Shown here one piece after another: positions 25,432 to 34,186 of a stretch of DNA of 64,000 nt (position 1 is its first letter; every line of letters starts with the position of its first letter). The position numbers and the translations under genes were made by a program. The DNA comes from Peptoniphilus_A genitalis (lineage in GTDB: Bacteria; Bacillota; Clostridia; Tissierellales; Peptoniphilaceae). The stretch lies in the NCBI RefSeq assembly GCF_949769225.1, contig NZ_CATKPB010000004.1. One strand, given 5' to 3'. The notes under the pieces are model-generated. The model made no database searches and was not told where the DNA came from. It saw only the letters and a list, made by a program, of their open reading frames with translations.

Positions 25432-25914
25432 TTACATATTATCTTTTACACCAACAGCAACCATCCTTGCCTTAGCACGAACTTCGCCATCAGCTTCCAT
25501 TACCATGTTAACAATTACCTTTCTCTCGCCAATTTCTTCAGCAGTGGCAGTAACTGTAACTTCCTTGTCCATTGGAGTTGGCTTTTTGAAATCAACTTCA
25601 AGCCTTGCTGTTATAAATCTGCCAATAACTGTGTCCTCATTAAGTTCAAGGCCAAGGTCTCTGTGCTTGAACCAAGCAGCTGAAGCAGTGCCGTGGCAGT
25701 CGAAGATCATGGCAATCATTCCACCAAATAAGTTGGCAGGAACTCCCCCAGTGTAAACTGCATCAGGAGTAACCTTAGCGATGCACTCACTTCCATCTTC
25801 AGATGGATAAGATCTTAGGTGCATACCCTCGTGGTTCTTTGGTCCACAACCCCAACAGTATTGAAATCTTTCGCCGTAAGTTTCTTGAATGGCAATTTTT
25901 TTATTATCTGACAT
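25432..25914 (-). CDS. PaaI/hotdog-fold thioesterase-like protein
   Basis: A 160-residue cytoplasmic protein of the 4HBT/PaaI hotdog group. The N-terminal block CWGCGPKNHEGMHL near 20-33 is typical, and the active-site helix region GGMIAMIFDCHGTAS near 64-78 has the aspartate of this subfamily. Such enzymes hydrolyse acyl-CoA thioesters. The substrate is unknown. It is a single gene with its own terminator. Confidence 0.85.
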   Translation of the reverse strand: MSDNKKIAIQETYGERFQYCWGCGPKNHEGMHLRSYPSEDGSECIAKVTPDAVYTGGVPANLFGGMIAMIFDCHGTASAAWFKHRDLGLELNEDTVIGRFITARLEVDFKKPTPMDKEVTVTATAEEIGERKVIVNMVMEADGEVRAKARMVAVGVKDNM

Positions 25915-26021
25915 AATATCCCCCTTGTAATCTCATTTATAAATTTATTTTATCACATCTGCTCATCAATTTCTTCTTTTCATACTCCTATTGATTTACT
26001 TTGAAGTCAATAGCTTTATAC

Positions 26022-26051
26022 AAAAAAAGATCCATGCAAAAATCTTGCATG
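26022..26051 (-). terminator. Terminator in the duplicated SDR end
   Basis: Stem CATGCAA/TTGCATG with T7, copied together with the SDR gene end; it may now serve the alpha/beta hydrolase gene. Confidence 0.75.
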
Positions 26052-26074
26052 AACCTTTAAAATTCAAATTTAAA

Positions 26075-26176
26075 TTACATATTAGTAAGCCCGCCGTTTG
26101 AAAGCAAAATTTGTACCTTGATATTAGATGCTTGGTCTGATGCAAGGAAGAGAAGACTTGCAGCAATTTCTTCTGC
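26075..26176 (-). pseudogene. 3' fragment of the short-chain dehydrogenase gene
   Basis: The last 33 codons of the SDR gene at 27266-28024, still in frame and ending at the same TAA (final residues GGLTNM). Changes such as NGQILVSDGG to KVQILLSNGG show drift since duplication. No start or upstream SDR sequence is left; the adjoining bases are unrelated. Confidence 0.88.
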
Positions 26177-26208
26177 CTATAATTTTCTATGTATTTCCTT
26201 TTGGTTTT

Positions 26209-26952
26209 TTAACCTAACTCGCCCTCTAAAAATCTGCAATAGTATGAGTTATTCCTTGCTAGGATTTCGCAATGGTTAAAGCCCTTCCAAATTTTTACTT
26301 TTACATTGGGAAGTTTTTTCTCAAGGATTTTCCTTGAATCCTTTAAATTAAATTCTTCTGACCCGTAACAAAAAATACATTTTTCTTGGTCTGCCTTGGA
26401 TAGCTTAGGGACTTTTACATAAACAAAAGTCTTGACAAGGTTGGTCACACTTTTTTTATCCATTCCAATAAGAGTGTCTGCAATAATATTGCTCCACTTC
26501 TTGCCATAAAATTTTTCAATTTCATCTAGGGCGAACTTCCTATCTTTAAGAGCCTTCTTTTGCTTGTCCATTACAAACTTTCTAGCCAAAATTTCCTTTA
26601 ATTTGGATCCTTCTGACAGGGAACAAGCTTCAAATATACACTTATTAAATTTTATTTTTTTTGAATTTAATAAGTTCAAGAGAACAAGTCCACCCAAGGA
26701 TGCCCCTAAGGCTAAGTCTATTTCTCTTATGCCCTTTTCTAGTAGGTGGTTTTCAATTTTTTTCGCTTCAATCTCAGTCGACTTAAATACTTCCTTTGAC
26801 TTGCCATGACCTGCGAGTTCTGGAATTATATATCTATAATCACTTGGCAACTTATCAGCTATTAAATTTTTCATGGCCTCTGCAGTAAATCCCAGAGGAT
26901 GTATAAGTAGTATTGTCTTTTTATTTTCTTTATTTACTTCTATAAAATCCAT
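26209..26952 (-). CDS. Alpha/beta hydrolase
   Basis: A 247-residue cytoplasmic alpha/beta-fold hydrolase. The oxyanion region is LLIHPLGF near residue 16, the nucleophile elbow GASLGG near 83-88 (serine 85), and the catalytic histidine is likely in GFNHCE near 227. The acid is probably the aspartate or glutamate after FCYGSEEFN near 200. No cap domain is obvious. Substrate unknown. It lies inside the interval bounded by the 155-bp direct repeats, so it may have been inserted there. Confidence 0.85.
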   Translation of the reverse strand: MDFIEVNKENKKTILLIHPLGFTAEAMKNLIADKLPSDYRYIIPELAGHGKSKEVFKSTEIEAKKIENHLLEKGIREIDLALGASLGGLVLLNLLNSKKIKFNKCIFEACSLSEGSKLKEILARKFVMDKQKKALKDRKFALDEIEKFYGKKWSNIIADTLIGMDKKSVTNLVKTFVYVKVPKLSKADQEKCIFCYGSEEFNLKDSRKILEKKLPNVKVKIWKGFNHCEILARNNSYYCRFLEGELG

Positions 26953-27212
26953 TTACCTGACCCTTGCTAAAGTAATTTTTTATGTCTCCTCTTAATTAGA
27001 GAGTCCTGCTTTAAAATATTGCTAAAGTTCTAAGGGAATTATATGTTAAATTAAAAATATTTTCAATCTTGTAAATATGCTTGGATCCTCTAGCTTGTTA
27101 GCAAAATATTAGGCTTATCAAGCTAGCTTAGTTATTTGACTATTAATTTATACTTGCCCCTTTTCCTATCTGTAGTTAGATAATTAAAAGCCTCCTAAGC
27201 TTGTCTTTAAAT

Positions 27213-27242
27213 AAAAAAAGATCCATGCAAAAATCTTGCATG
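27213..27242 (-). terminator. Terminator of the SDR gene
   Basis: Minus-strand stem CATGCAA/TTGCATG with a five-base loop and T7. Confidence 0.85.
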
Positions 27243-27367
27243 AACCCTTAAAATTTAAAATTAAATTACATATTAGTAAGTCCGCCGTCTGAAACTAAAA
27301 TTTGTCCATTGATATTAGATGCTTGGTCTGATGCAAGGAAGAGAAGATTTGCAGCAATTTCTTCTGC
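27213..27367. repeat. 155-bp direct repeat, copy B
   Basis: The parent copy of the repeat at 26022-26176; it comprises the intact end of the SDR gene and its terminator. Confidence 0.9.
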
Positions 27368-28024
27368 GCTTGCCACCATCTTGTCAAGCTTTGGTCCCCT
27401 CATTACAACTTCAATTCCTTTTTCGTCGACATCATTAAGATTTTCTAGAATTTCTGTTGCGATTCCACCAGGTGCTACAGCGTTGCAGCGAATTTTGTCA
27501 TTGGCATACATGGCAGCAGTGTTTCTCACTAGACCATGGATGGCACTCTTGGACATTGTGTAAGCAACTCCTGCCTTGCCACCTCTTACCCCTGCTATTG
27601 ATGTTGTTGCAACAATTGAACCTCCATCTTTCATTAGAGGGATAGCAGCCTTAAAGAGTCTAAAGGATCCCTTTACATTAACTTCAAAGATCCTGTCAAA
27701 GGTTTCTTCTTGACAATGAGTTACAGGTTCAAACTTATCCATTATGCCAGCGTTGGCAATGAGGACATCTAACTTGTCATTTTCATTCTTAACTTTTTCA
27801 AAAAGTCTATCCACATCTTCTTGCTTAGACACGTCACCTGGAACAGGAATTATTTCTCCCTTGTAGCCCAAGGACTTTGCTTCTTCAGCTAGAGCTTCCA
27901 ACTTTTCTTTTCTTCTTGCAAAGGAATAAACTTTTGCCCCTTCACTTGCTGCCATAAGACTTGCAGACCTACCTACACCAGATGATGCTCCTGTAATAAC
28001 AAGAACCTTATTTTCAAATCTCAT
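27266..28024 (-). CDS. Short-chain dehydrogenase/reductase
   Basis: A 252-residue classical SDR using NAD(P)H. The dinucleotide loop is TGASSGVG near residue 11, NAG lies near 91, the catalytic serine in TTSIAG near 143 and YTMSK near 156-160. An arginine-rich stretch after strand 2 (SFARRKEK) points to NADPH. Related enzymes include FabG-like ketoreductases and hydroxysteroid dehydrogenases; the substrate is not clear. Start ATG follows AAAGGAGG. Its 3' end is duplicated at 26075-26176. Confidence 0.92.
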   Translation of the reverse strand: MRFENKVLVITGASSGVGRSASLMAASEGAKVYSFARRKEKLEALAEEAKSLGYKGEIIPVPGDVSKQEDVDRLFEKVKNENDKLDVLIANAGIMDKFEPVTHCQEETFDRIFEVNVKGSFRLFKAAIPLMKDGGSIVATTSIAGVRGGKAGVAYTMSKSAIHGLVRNTAAMYANDKIRCNAVAPGGIATEILENLNDVDEKGIEVVMRGPKLDKMVASAEEIAANLLFLASDQASNINGQILVSDGGLTNM

Positions 28025-28181
28025 AATATCCTCCTTTATTTGCTTTATTATAATACCATTGTAACAAATTATAGGATGATTTTTTATATTAATTTACTTT
28101 TTATTATTTTTCTTTATTAAAATACTTAGTCAATTTTCTTTGATAAGATTCTTGGAACACTAAATTGGCTAAATTAAGTCA

Positions 28182-28209
28182 TTGACACCCCCCCCGAATA
28201 AATTATAAT
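28182..28209 (+). promoter_or_regulatory. Promoter with an eight-C tract between -35 and -10
   Basis: TTGACA at 28182-28187 and TATAAT at 28204-28209 match the consensus exactly. The 16-base spacer opens with eight consecutive C (28188-28195). A homopolymer at this place can gain or lose a base during replication and so change spacing and promoter strength. The start codon of the surface protein gene lies 44 bases downstream. Confidence 0.88.
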
Positions 28210-28252
28210 ACAGTAAATGATAGCAATTATAAAATATATTTAGGAGGATAAT

Positions 28253-30373
28253 ATGTACAAAGAAAAAAACTTTAGATTGTTTCTAACAATCTTAGCGCTG
28301 GTCTTTGTTGTTTTTGTTCCAAGGACAACCATGGCAGAATCAGGTGAAAATTTAAATTTAATAATAAATTTCATGAATTTTGATCAACAAAATGAAATCA
28401 AAGTTATTAATACAAAATATAATTTAGATAGTCTAGAAGATGGTCAGATTCTTGTGGATTTCTCTAATCCAAATTTTAATAAATTTAAAATTAGCGGAAA
28501 AATAGTTTACGATAAAACTTCCAATACCATCGAATTTAAGTCTATAAACAACACAGAAAGCAATTATGAGATTCTCATCTCTTTGGATGTCAACAATACA
28601 AGAGATATAAATTTTAATTTTCAAGGGAAGAATGATATTAAAGGTTCCTTTTCGTTAAGCTCCGACGGTAGAAATCCAAAAGCTACCCTAGTGGCTCCAG
28701 ACCTTAAGATATCAAGTCATTATTTCGACGGTAGCTTTCTTTACTCTGCGGGACCCTTGCAAATTGTAGACTCTAACATTCAAATAGAGAATAATGATGG
28801 TCCTGGAATTGTTGGCATTGGACCTATGGAATTTATCAATTCCAATATAGATATCCAATGTGGTTTTTTCCATGGTACAGGACGTCTTAGTGAAGAATCC
28901 GCTTGTATCAAGTTATATAATCCAATGCTATTTGATCGTAGTTCTCTCTATATTAAAGGATGGGGAGATTTACCTTTCTGTGGAATATATAATGGAGGTA
29001 ATCTTACTTTTAATGACTCAAAGGCAAAAATTGAGACAGAAGGAAAAAAATATAATGTGGCACTTGCTTTAGATAAATATGATAATGAAAGTGCAGTTAA
29101 TATTATCAATTCCAAAGTGGATTTGACGTCTAAATTGACAGATGGTGCAAAAGAAGGCGCCACTGCTTTTGCAATTCAAGGCATTGGTTCTTTTAGTAGC
29201 TCCACAAATCCTGGTCGCTATATCAATATAACAAATTCCATTCTGCAAACTCAAGGAGATAGCTGTGCAATTGATCGCACTACACTTAATTTTAACGAGA
29301 AACTCCACGATGTCTATGTGAAAAAGGAGTTAAATGAAGATAAACAGCTCTATCCTGTAAAATCTATAGTAGATAAAATAAATCTAAGTATTGCTCCTCG
29401 TGATGAACTTCCTAAATATAAATTCGTAAGAATTGAAACTCATTTAAAGTCCTTTAACATTGACGCAGACTCTCAAATGGTTGACCAATCTATTTATGAC
29501 TTTATAGGATGGGAAGCTAAAGGTTTTATAATTGATAAGCCTAAGGATAAAAAAACTACTGTAAAAATTCCTATGGTATGGGATGATAATGCTTCTATCC
29601 GTGCTATTTGGAAGAAGAAGGATGACGGAACAATTACAGTTGTACCTGAAACAAAATATGAAACAATTTATAAGACTAATACTGTCTATGATACTAAGAC
29701 TGTCTGCAAAAACACCCTATCAGCCATGTCTTATTTAGCTGGCTATCCTGACAATACTATTAAGCCTGAAGGCAACATGACTCGTGCAGAAGCTGTAGCA
29801 ACTTTGGTAAGACTTGAAAGACTAAAGAATAAAGACGGCAGAAGCCTTCAAGATAAGGACAAGTCCCTTTACTCTGATGTGAAAGATGGGGACTGGTATA
29901 AAAAGTATATTAACTTCGCCTTCCACCAAGGCTGGTTTGAAGAAAAAGCTGGAGAAAAGTTTTATCCAGACCGTCCTATCACTCGTGGCGAATTGGCTCA
30001 GTTAATTAGTCATGTTGACAAGAAAAATTCAGCACCAGCATCTTTTGATGATGTGAGGGGTCATAAGTACGAAGCTGCAATAAACCAAGCCTATGCTAAT
30101 GGTCGCATAAAGGGCTATGAAGATGGTAGCTTCCGCCCTGACGGAAAAATCAAAAGGGCAGAAGTAGCTACTATGCTCAACCATCTTTACGACAGACGAC
30201 CTGACAAGTCCTTCATCGATAAGCACAGTAACATTATCACATCCTTTAAGGACTTAGATAAAAATTACTGGGGCTATTATGAATTAGTTGAGGCCTTTGA
30301 AGCTCACGAATATGTGATAAATGATAAGGGCGAGATAGAGTGGGTTAGACTTATCGATTCCAATGTTAAGTGA
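28253..30373 (+). CDS. SLH-domain surface protein
   Basis: A 706-residue secreted protein. The signal peptide covers about 1-29 (ending TTMAES). Residues about 90-330 are rich in short beta segments with N and S turns, as in right-handed beta-helix proteins. About 395-455 looks like an InlB/Listeria-Bacteroides repeat-type domain (FIGWEAKGF, IRAIWKK). A repetitive YETIYKTNTVYDTKTV linker follows. Three SLH domains (about 485-700; cores GYPDNTIKP, FYPDRPITRGE and GYEDGSFRPDGKIKRAE) would bind the pyruvylated secondary cell-wall polymer. The gene is transcribed alone from the poly-C promoter. The role is unknown; adhesion or host contact is plausible. Confidence 0.88.
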   Translation: MYKEKNFRLFLTILALVFVVFVPRTTMAESGENLNLIINFMNFDQQNEIKVINTKYNLDSLEDGQILVDFSNPNFNKFKISGKIVYDKTSNTIEFKSINNTESNYEILISLDVNNTRDINFNFQGKNDIKGSFSLSSDGRNPKATLVAPDLKISSHYFDGSFLYSAGPLQIVDSNIQIENNDGPGIVGIGPMEFINSNIDIQCGFFHGTGRLSEESACIKLYNPMLFDRSSLYIKGWGDLPFCGIYNGGNLTFNDSKAKIETEGKKYNVALALDKYDNESAVNIINSKVDLTSKLTDGAKEGATAFAIQGIGSFSSSTNPGRYINITNSILQTQGDSCAIDRTTLNFNEKLHDVYVKKELNEDKQLYPVKSIVDKINLSIAPRDELPKYKFVRIETHLKSFNIDADSQMVDQSIYDFIGWEAKGFIIDKPKDKKTTVKIPMVWDDNASIRAIWKKKDDGTITVVPETKYETIYKTNTVYDTKTVCKNTLSAMSYLAGYPDNTIKPEGNMTRAEAVATLVRLERLKNKDGRSLQDKDKSLYSDVKDGDWYKKYINFAFHQGWFEEKAGEKFYPDRPITRGELAQLISHVDKKNSAPASFDDVRGHKYEAAINQAYANGRIKGYEDGSFRPDGKIKRAEVATMLNHLYDRRPDKSFIDKHSNIITSFKDLDKNYWGYYELVEAFEAHEYVINDKGEIEWVRLIDSNVK

Positions 30374-30412
30374 TGATTTTTTATTATCTTTAAGAAATTA
30401 ATAAGCTAACGC

Positions 30413-30455
30413 AAAGAGAGAGACTCAAAAATTTTGAAGTCTCTCTCTTTTTTTA
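30413..30455 (+). terminator. Terminator of the SLH protein gene
   Basis: A long stem (AAAGAGAGAGACT with AGTCTCTCTCTTT, inner CAAAA/TTTTG) and T7. Confidence 0.9.
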
Positions 30456-30482
30456 TTTTAATTTTTGTAATTTACTTTTTAA

Positions 30483-30794
30483 TCACTTGTCAAAATGATT
30501 TTCGTAGTTATCTATTAATAGCCTAAGTCTCTTCACTTCTTCTTCAAGAAGTTCTCGTCCCTCATCGGTTATCTTGTAATATTTTCCCTTCTTGTCCACT
30601 TCAACTCTTGTGATAAAATCATTTTCTAAAAACTGTGCCAAGAGGGCATAGAGGGTTCCTGGCCCTAAGTTTATTCTTCCTCCTGTGATTTCGCTTACCC
30701 AGGCTGTTATCTCTGCCCCGTTTCTAACTTGACCTAGTGCCAAGAGGGTGTAGTACATGGGCTCTGTTAGGGTTTGGAATTGATCTCTTGCCAT
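30483..30794 (-). CDS. PadR-family transcriptional regulator
   Basis: A 103-residue winged-helix repressor of the PadR type: helices in the first 35 residues, GPGTLYALLAQFLENDFI in the recognition region and a short C-terminal helix for dimerisation. It starts 2 bp after the DUF2812 gene stop and is therefore cotranscribed with it. This PadR/DUF2812 pairing is common in Firmicutes. It probably represses its own operon through the two TATCGA palindromes at 32056-32096. Confidence 0.92.
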   Translation of the reverse strand: MARDQFQTLTEPMYYTLLALGQVRNGAEITAWVSEITGGRINLGPGTLYALLAQFLENDFITRVEVDKKGKYYKITDEGRELLEEEVKRLRLLIDNYENHFDK

Positions 30795-30796
30795 GC

Positions 30797-32038
30797 TTAC
30801 ACCTCCAGGATTTTTGCAATCTCTTCTTGAACTTTGTCATCCTCTAGATTACCACTCACTTCTAAGACTACATCTTTATTTAAAATCAAATATTTTTCTC
30901 CATCTAATAAGATATATGTCTTATCATAGGGATAGGCTTCAGACATGTCCTTAACATAATCAGCCCAATAAGGATCCCTCATAAAATATTTTAGAATTCT
31001 TTCAAATAAATTTTCTGCCAAGTCCTGTGACTTTACCACAGTCTTTCTTATGCCAAGTTTGTTTTTTTCTGATGAATAGTAATCGCAGCTTTCTGTTAAG
31101 AAACTTTTCCTTTCCTTGGTCTTAACAAAATCTCCCACTATTTCTTTTTCAACTTCATTATCCGTAGAGAATTTATCCATTAAGGTAAATATAAATACAT
31201 TGGTAATTAAAGAAATTAAAACTACCATTGAGATTAAAATAAATTTTTTCTCCTTTCTTTTTATGTTCATGGCTTTAATTTTTTTGCGATAGAAATAAAT
31301 AAAAGAAACCATAATAAGAGTTGGCAGCAAACTTATTAGCATTACAAAAGAATTTGAAGCTCCGCTAGGAAGCAAAAAGCCTGATGTAAATGCAAGTATT
31401 ATTAAAGCAAGTGCAATATAAAATATTAAAACAAAGGCCTTAGAAAAAGTAAGTCTTGAAAACTTTATTTCCTTTACATCTTTAGCGTCTCTATTTCTCT
31501 TTTTAAAAAATATATAATCTCCCAGAGCTAAGGCATCCAAAAGAAGGAATAAAATAACAGCCGGACCCATAAATATTGTGTAGTTGGAGTAAAATATGTC
31601 ACTGGATAAAAATTGAGTAATTAAAAAGAAAGATAGGAATGCAAAAACAATGAAATTTATGCTAAGAGAAATTATTTCGCCCCTCACGCCCTTCTTTAAA
31701 ATTTCAATTTCGTCTTTTCCATCATTATAAAGGGAGTCTCGGCTTCCTTCATCAATCTTATAGATGTTTATGTTGAAGGTCCTGTCTACAAGATGCCAAC
31801 CAAAATCTCCTGCCATCTCATCAAAGTCCCTTAATTCATCTTTTGAAAAGGCAGAAAAAGATCCTTCATTAGGTGCGATTGAAATTTTATATCTTGCATC
31901 TTCTGGTGCAGCTTTTTTAAACTTGTGGATGAAGGGCAAAATTATTTTTTCAATTTGCCAACCCTTCTTCGCCATATCTTCATACCACTTTTCAAAAAGT
32001 CCAAAGTTTGTATAAGTTAAGTATCTTGCCTTTAACAT
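30797..32038 (-). CDS. DUF2812 membrane protein
   Basis: A 413-residue protein. Residues about 1-110 form the DUF2812 domain (FEKWYEDMAKKGW is the signature). Then come about five or six membrane segments between 115 and 290, and a C-terminal soluble tail. The ATG at 32038 is fixed by AAAGGAGG seven bases before it; the longer frame reaches back into the promoter and cannot be used. Function of DUF2812 is not established; it nearly always accompanies a PadR regulator, as here. Confidence 0.88.
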   Translation of the reverse strand: MLKARYLTYTNFGLFEKWYEDMAKKGWQIEKIILPFIHKFKKAAPEDARYKISIAPNEGSFSAFSKDELRDFDEMAGDFGWHLVDRTFNINIYKIDEGSRDSLYNDGKDEIEILKKGVRGEIISLSINFIVFAFLSFFLITQFLSSDIFYSNYTIFMGPAVILFLLLDALALGDYIFFKKRNRDAKDVKEIKFSRLTFSKAFVLIFYIALALIILAFTSGFLLPSGASNSFVMLISLLPTLIMVSFIYFYRKKIKAMNIKRKEKKFILISMVVLISLITNVFIFTLMDKFSTDNEVEKEIVGDFVKTKERKSFLTESCDYYSSEKNKLGIRKTVVKSQDLAENLFERILKYFMRDPYWADYVKDMSEAYPYDKTYILLDGEKYLILNKDVVLEVSGNLEDDKVQEEIAKILEV

Positions 32039-32055
32039 AATCTTACCTCCTTTAG

Positions 32056-32070
32056 TATCGACTATCGATA
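32056..32070 (-). promoter_or_regulatory. PadR operator, proximal copy
   Basis: TATCGA-CTA-TCGATA, a perfect palindrome placed just downstream of the -10 box, over the expected start point. Confidence 0.75.
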
Positions 32071-32075
32071 ATTGA

Positions 32076-32104
32076 ATTATATATCGAGACTCGATAGATG
32101 TCAA
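32076..32104 (-). promoter_or_regulatory. Promoter of the DUF2812-PadR operon
   Basis: TTGACA (32099-32104) and TATAAT (32076-32081) on the minus strand with a 17-base spacer. Confidence 0.9.
32082..32096 (-). promoter_or_regulatory. PadR operator, distal copy
   Basis: TATCGA-GAC-TCGATA, the same palindrome again, fully inside the spacer between -35 and -10 and centred 26 bp from the first copy. Confidence 0.75.
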
Positions 32105-32176
32105 TAAATTTAAAATTTTTTAGAGATTTTTCCTTCTCTTTATCAAAATTCTGTAAAAATAATTTTTGTAAAAAAC

Positions 32177-32209
32177 AAGGCCCTTAAGATTTAAAATCTT
32201 AAAGGCCTT
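32177..32209 (-). terminator. Terminator of the methyltransferase gene
   Basis: A long near-perfect stem (AAGGCC, one mismatch, TTAAGATTT and complement) with a T-rich tail on the minus strand. Confidence 0.8.
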
Positions 32210-32334
32210 ATCCTTATATGACTTCTTGTTTTAACAAGTCCATGGTTAATTGCCGCTATCCTTAAGCTTCTTATTCGACATAAGCTTTAAGCTTATAAAA
32301 GTCTTCTAGCCTAATAATAATTACTTTTAAGTTT

Positions 32335-33162
32335 CTACTTCCTTCCAATAAAAATTTTTGAACTAGAAAGGCCTAACAACTTAGCTTCCTTAGGGTCAAT
32401 AAATATTCCCCTTGTTGTGTCTATTAGCTTTATATCTTTGTATCCTTCTTTTTTAAGTTCTTCGATAAATTTTTCTATATCTCCGTAATTTGATTTCTTA
32501 ATCAAATCATGTATGGCAAAAACGCCACCTTTTTTAAGAACACGCAAAGTTTCCAATAGTAGTTTCTGCTTATTATGTCCCATTATATTGTGATAAACGT
32601 AGTTGCTTGTCACCACATCGAAGCTTTCATCTTCAAAGGGAAGTTTCACTGCATTGCCCTCTTCAAATCTCACATTGGAAACACCTTCAGCCTTTGCATT
32701 GTCTTCACAAATCTTTTTAGAAAACTCCACTTTGTATGAACCGCTCCAAATATCGCAGCCCACCATGGTCGCTTTTGGATTTCTTTTTGCACAAGCTATG
32801 GTAAGTGCACCGCTACCACATCCTACATCTAGTCCAACTCCACCATCTGGTATCTCAACATATTGAGCCACACCTTCTATAATAGTTTTGGCAAGTTTCC
32901 TCTTACCCCTATAGTCAAAGCTTCGATACATAAAGGAAAGCATAATTGAAAAAAATAGAAGTATTAAAACTCCAATTCCTAAAATAATTCCACAGATAAT
33001 CCTAGGAGTTCCACTGAAAACAAGTTCTGTCCCTGCGAAAATTATAAAGAGAATAAAAGTAATTATAGTCCCTCCGATGAAATTCCTAAGTAAACTTACA
33101 GGAACCCAGTTTCTATAGTCAGGCTTTGTTTTCTTGTTATCAATAAAATTTGATTGTTTCAT
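32335..33162 (-). CDS. Membrane-anchored SAM-dependent methyltransferase
   Basis: A 275-residue protein. Two hydrophobic segments (about 26-46 and 55-78) precede a class I methyltransferase domain with the SAM loop LDVGCGSGALT near 110, an acidic end of strand 2 (GCDIW) and motif IV near SNYVYHN. Most relatives of the methyltransferase-11 group are soluble, so the membrane anchor implies a lipid, quinone or membrane substrate. Start is the ATG at 33162, seven bases after AAAGGAGG; the ATG two codons upstream is too close. Single gene. Confidence 0.82.
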   Translation of the reverse strand: MKQSNFIDNKKTKPDYRNWVPVSLLRNFIGGTIITFILFIIFAGTELVFSGTPRIICGIILGIGVLILLFFSIMLSFMYRSFDYRGKRKLAKTIIEGVAQYVEIPDGGVGLDVGCGSGALTIACAKRNPKATMVGCDIWSGSYKVEFSKKICEDNAKAEGVSNVRFEEGNAVKLPFEDESFDVVTSNYVYHNIMGHNKQKLLLETLRVLKKGGVFAIHDLIKKSNYGDIEKFIEELKKEGYKDIKLIDTTRGIFIDPKEAKLLGLSSSKIFIGRK

Positions 33163-33246
33163 AAACATTCCTCCTTTAAATAATAAATTTTATTAAATTC
33201 CCCTTTATCAACTAATATAATGATTCTAACTCTTAACTTTATAATC

Positions 33247-33885
33247 TTATAAATTCATATTAGTATGGTTTATCAATAAAGATAAGTAGTAAATAAAATA
33301 AATTAAGTTGAACCAGCCACCGCAGATAATCATGTGTAGACCTCTTGGCAATTTACCAAGAAGGGGCGTTAGGGTAACAAGAACTAAGGGAGTGAGTAAG
33401 GCTTGCCAGCTTGGAAAGATTGTCAAGCCAAAAAGAATCATTATCGCAAGACCCAAGTTGCCAAGACCCATAAATCCAAAAACTAACTTGGCTTGAAATT
33501 TTAAAAATTTTAAAAACTCATCAAAGGCTTCCTTGCCCTCGTGCCTTGACAAGAGACCTAAGTAGGCAAACTGAAGATGATAGGCTCCTCCAAAAATTAT
33601 TCCAAGAGAATTTATTAAAAATAAAATCCAAGCAAGCTTTAAAAATTTTTCTTGGCTGGCTAAGACCATGTGATAGGACCCAAGCAAATATAAAAATGAT
33701 CCTAGAGGTCCTAAAATGCCACCCAGATATAATCTCTTTGTGCCGAGATTTTTCATTATACCAACGATGCTATTTATCTTGTTCTTGTTATCATAATCTT
33801 TGCGGTCGTAGTAGAGGAACATATCCCCCATAAACATTGTGATAGATCCCAAGAGACCAATTAAGATGCAGGTATGTAAGTTCAT
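33247..33885 (-). CDS. Multi-pass membrane protein (DUF6796-like)
   Basis: A 212-residue protein with about six hydrophobic segments and conserved-looking GDMFLYYD near residue 20 and GGAYHLQFAYLG near 100. It resembles uncharacterised integral membrane proteins of low-GC anaerobes (DUF6796 from memory). No active-site motif is clear. It lies alone, upstream of the methyltransferase gene on the same strand with an 84-bp gap. Confidence 0.7.
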   Translation of the reverse strand: MNLHTCILIGLLGSITMFMGDMFLYYDRKDYDNKNKINSIVGIMKNLGTKRLYLGGILGPLGSFLYLLGSYHMVLASQEKFLKLAWILFLINSLGIIFGGAYHLQFAYLGLLSRHEGKEAFDEFLKFLKFQAKLVFGFMGLGNLGLAIMILFGLTIFPSWQALLTPLVLVTLTPLLGKLPRGLHMIICGGWFNLIYFIYYLSLLINHTNMNL

Positions 33886-34186
33886 AAAAAACTCCTTTGT
33901 AACTTTAAATGCTACTTATTTTCGCCTTAATTATACAACTTGAAAAAATTAAAATCTATTAGAAAACTAGGATAATATACTTAGCTTATGATTTTTGTTT
34001 TTTATTTTTCTTTAAGGTCTAATGATCTTAAATGAGTTTTAAATTTTTATTTTAATGTAAGGATAAAGCTTGGATCTTATCAATATGAATTTTAAAAATA
34101 AAAATAGCACCCACACAAGTGGATGCTTTGCCTTACTCTTATTCATTGATTACTTTATTTTCAATCAACTCGTAAAAATTTTTATC
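33886..34186. other. Intergenic region with terminator
   Basis: No coding sequence seen. The minus-strand terminator of the MgtC gene lies at 34106-34127 (stem AGCACCCAC with GTGGATGCT, one G-U pair, then T-rich). The rest is AT-rich. Confidence 0.6.

Larger units (their letters stand above)
26022..26176. repeat. 155-bp direct repeat, copy A
   Basis: Aligns without gaps to 27213-27367 with ten mismatches (about 94 percent identity). It covers the end of the SDR gene plus its terminator. The two copies flank a 1036-bp segment holding an alpha/beta hydrolase gene. Confidence 0.9.
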
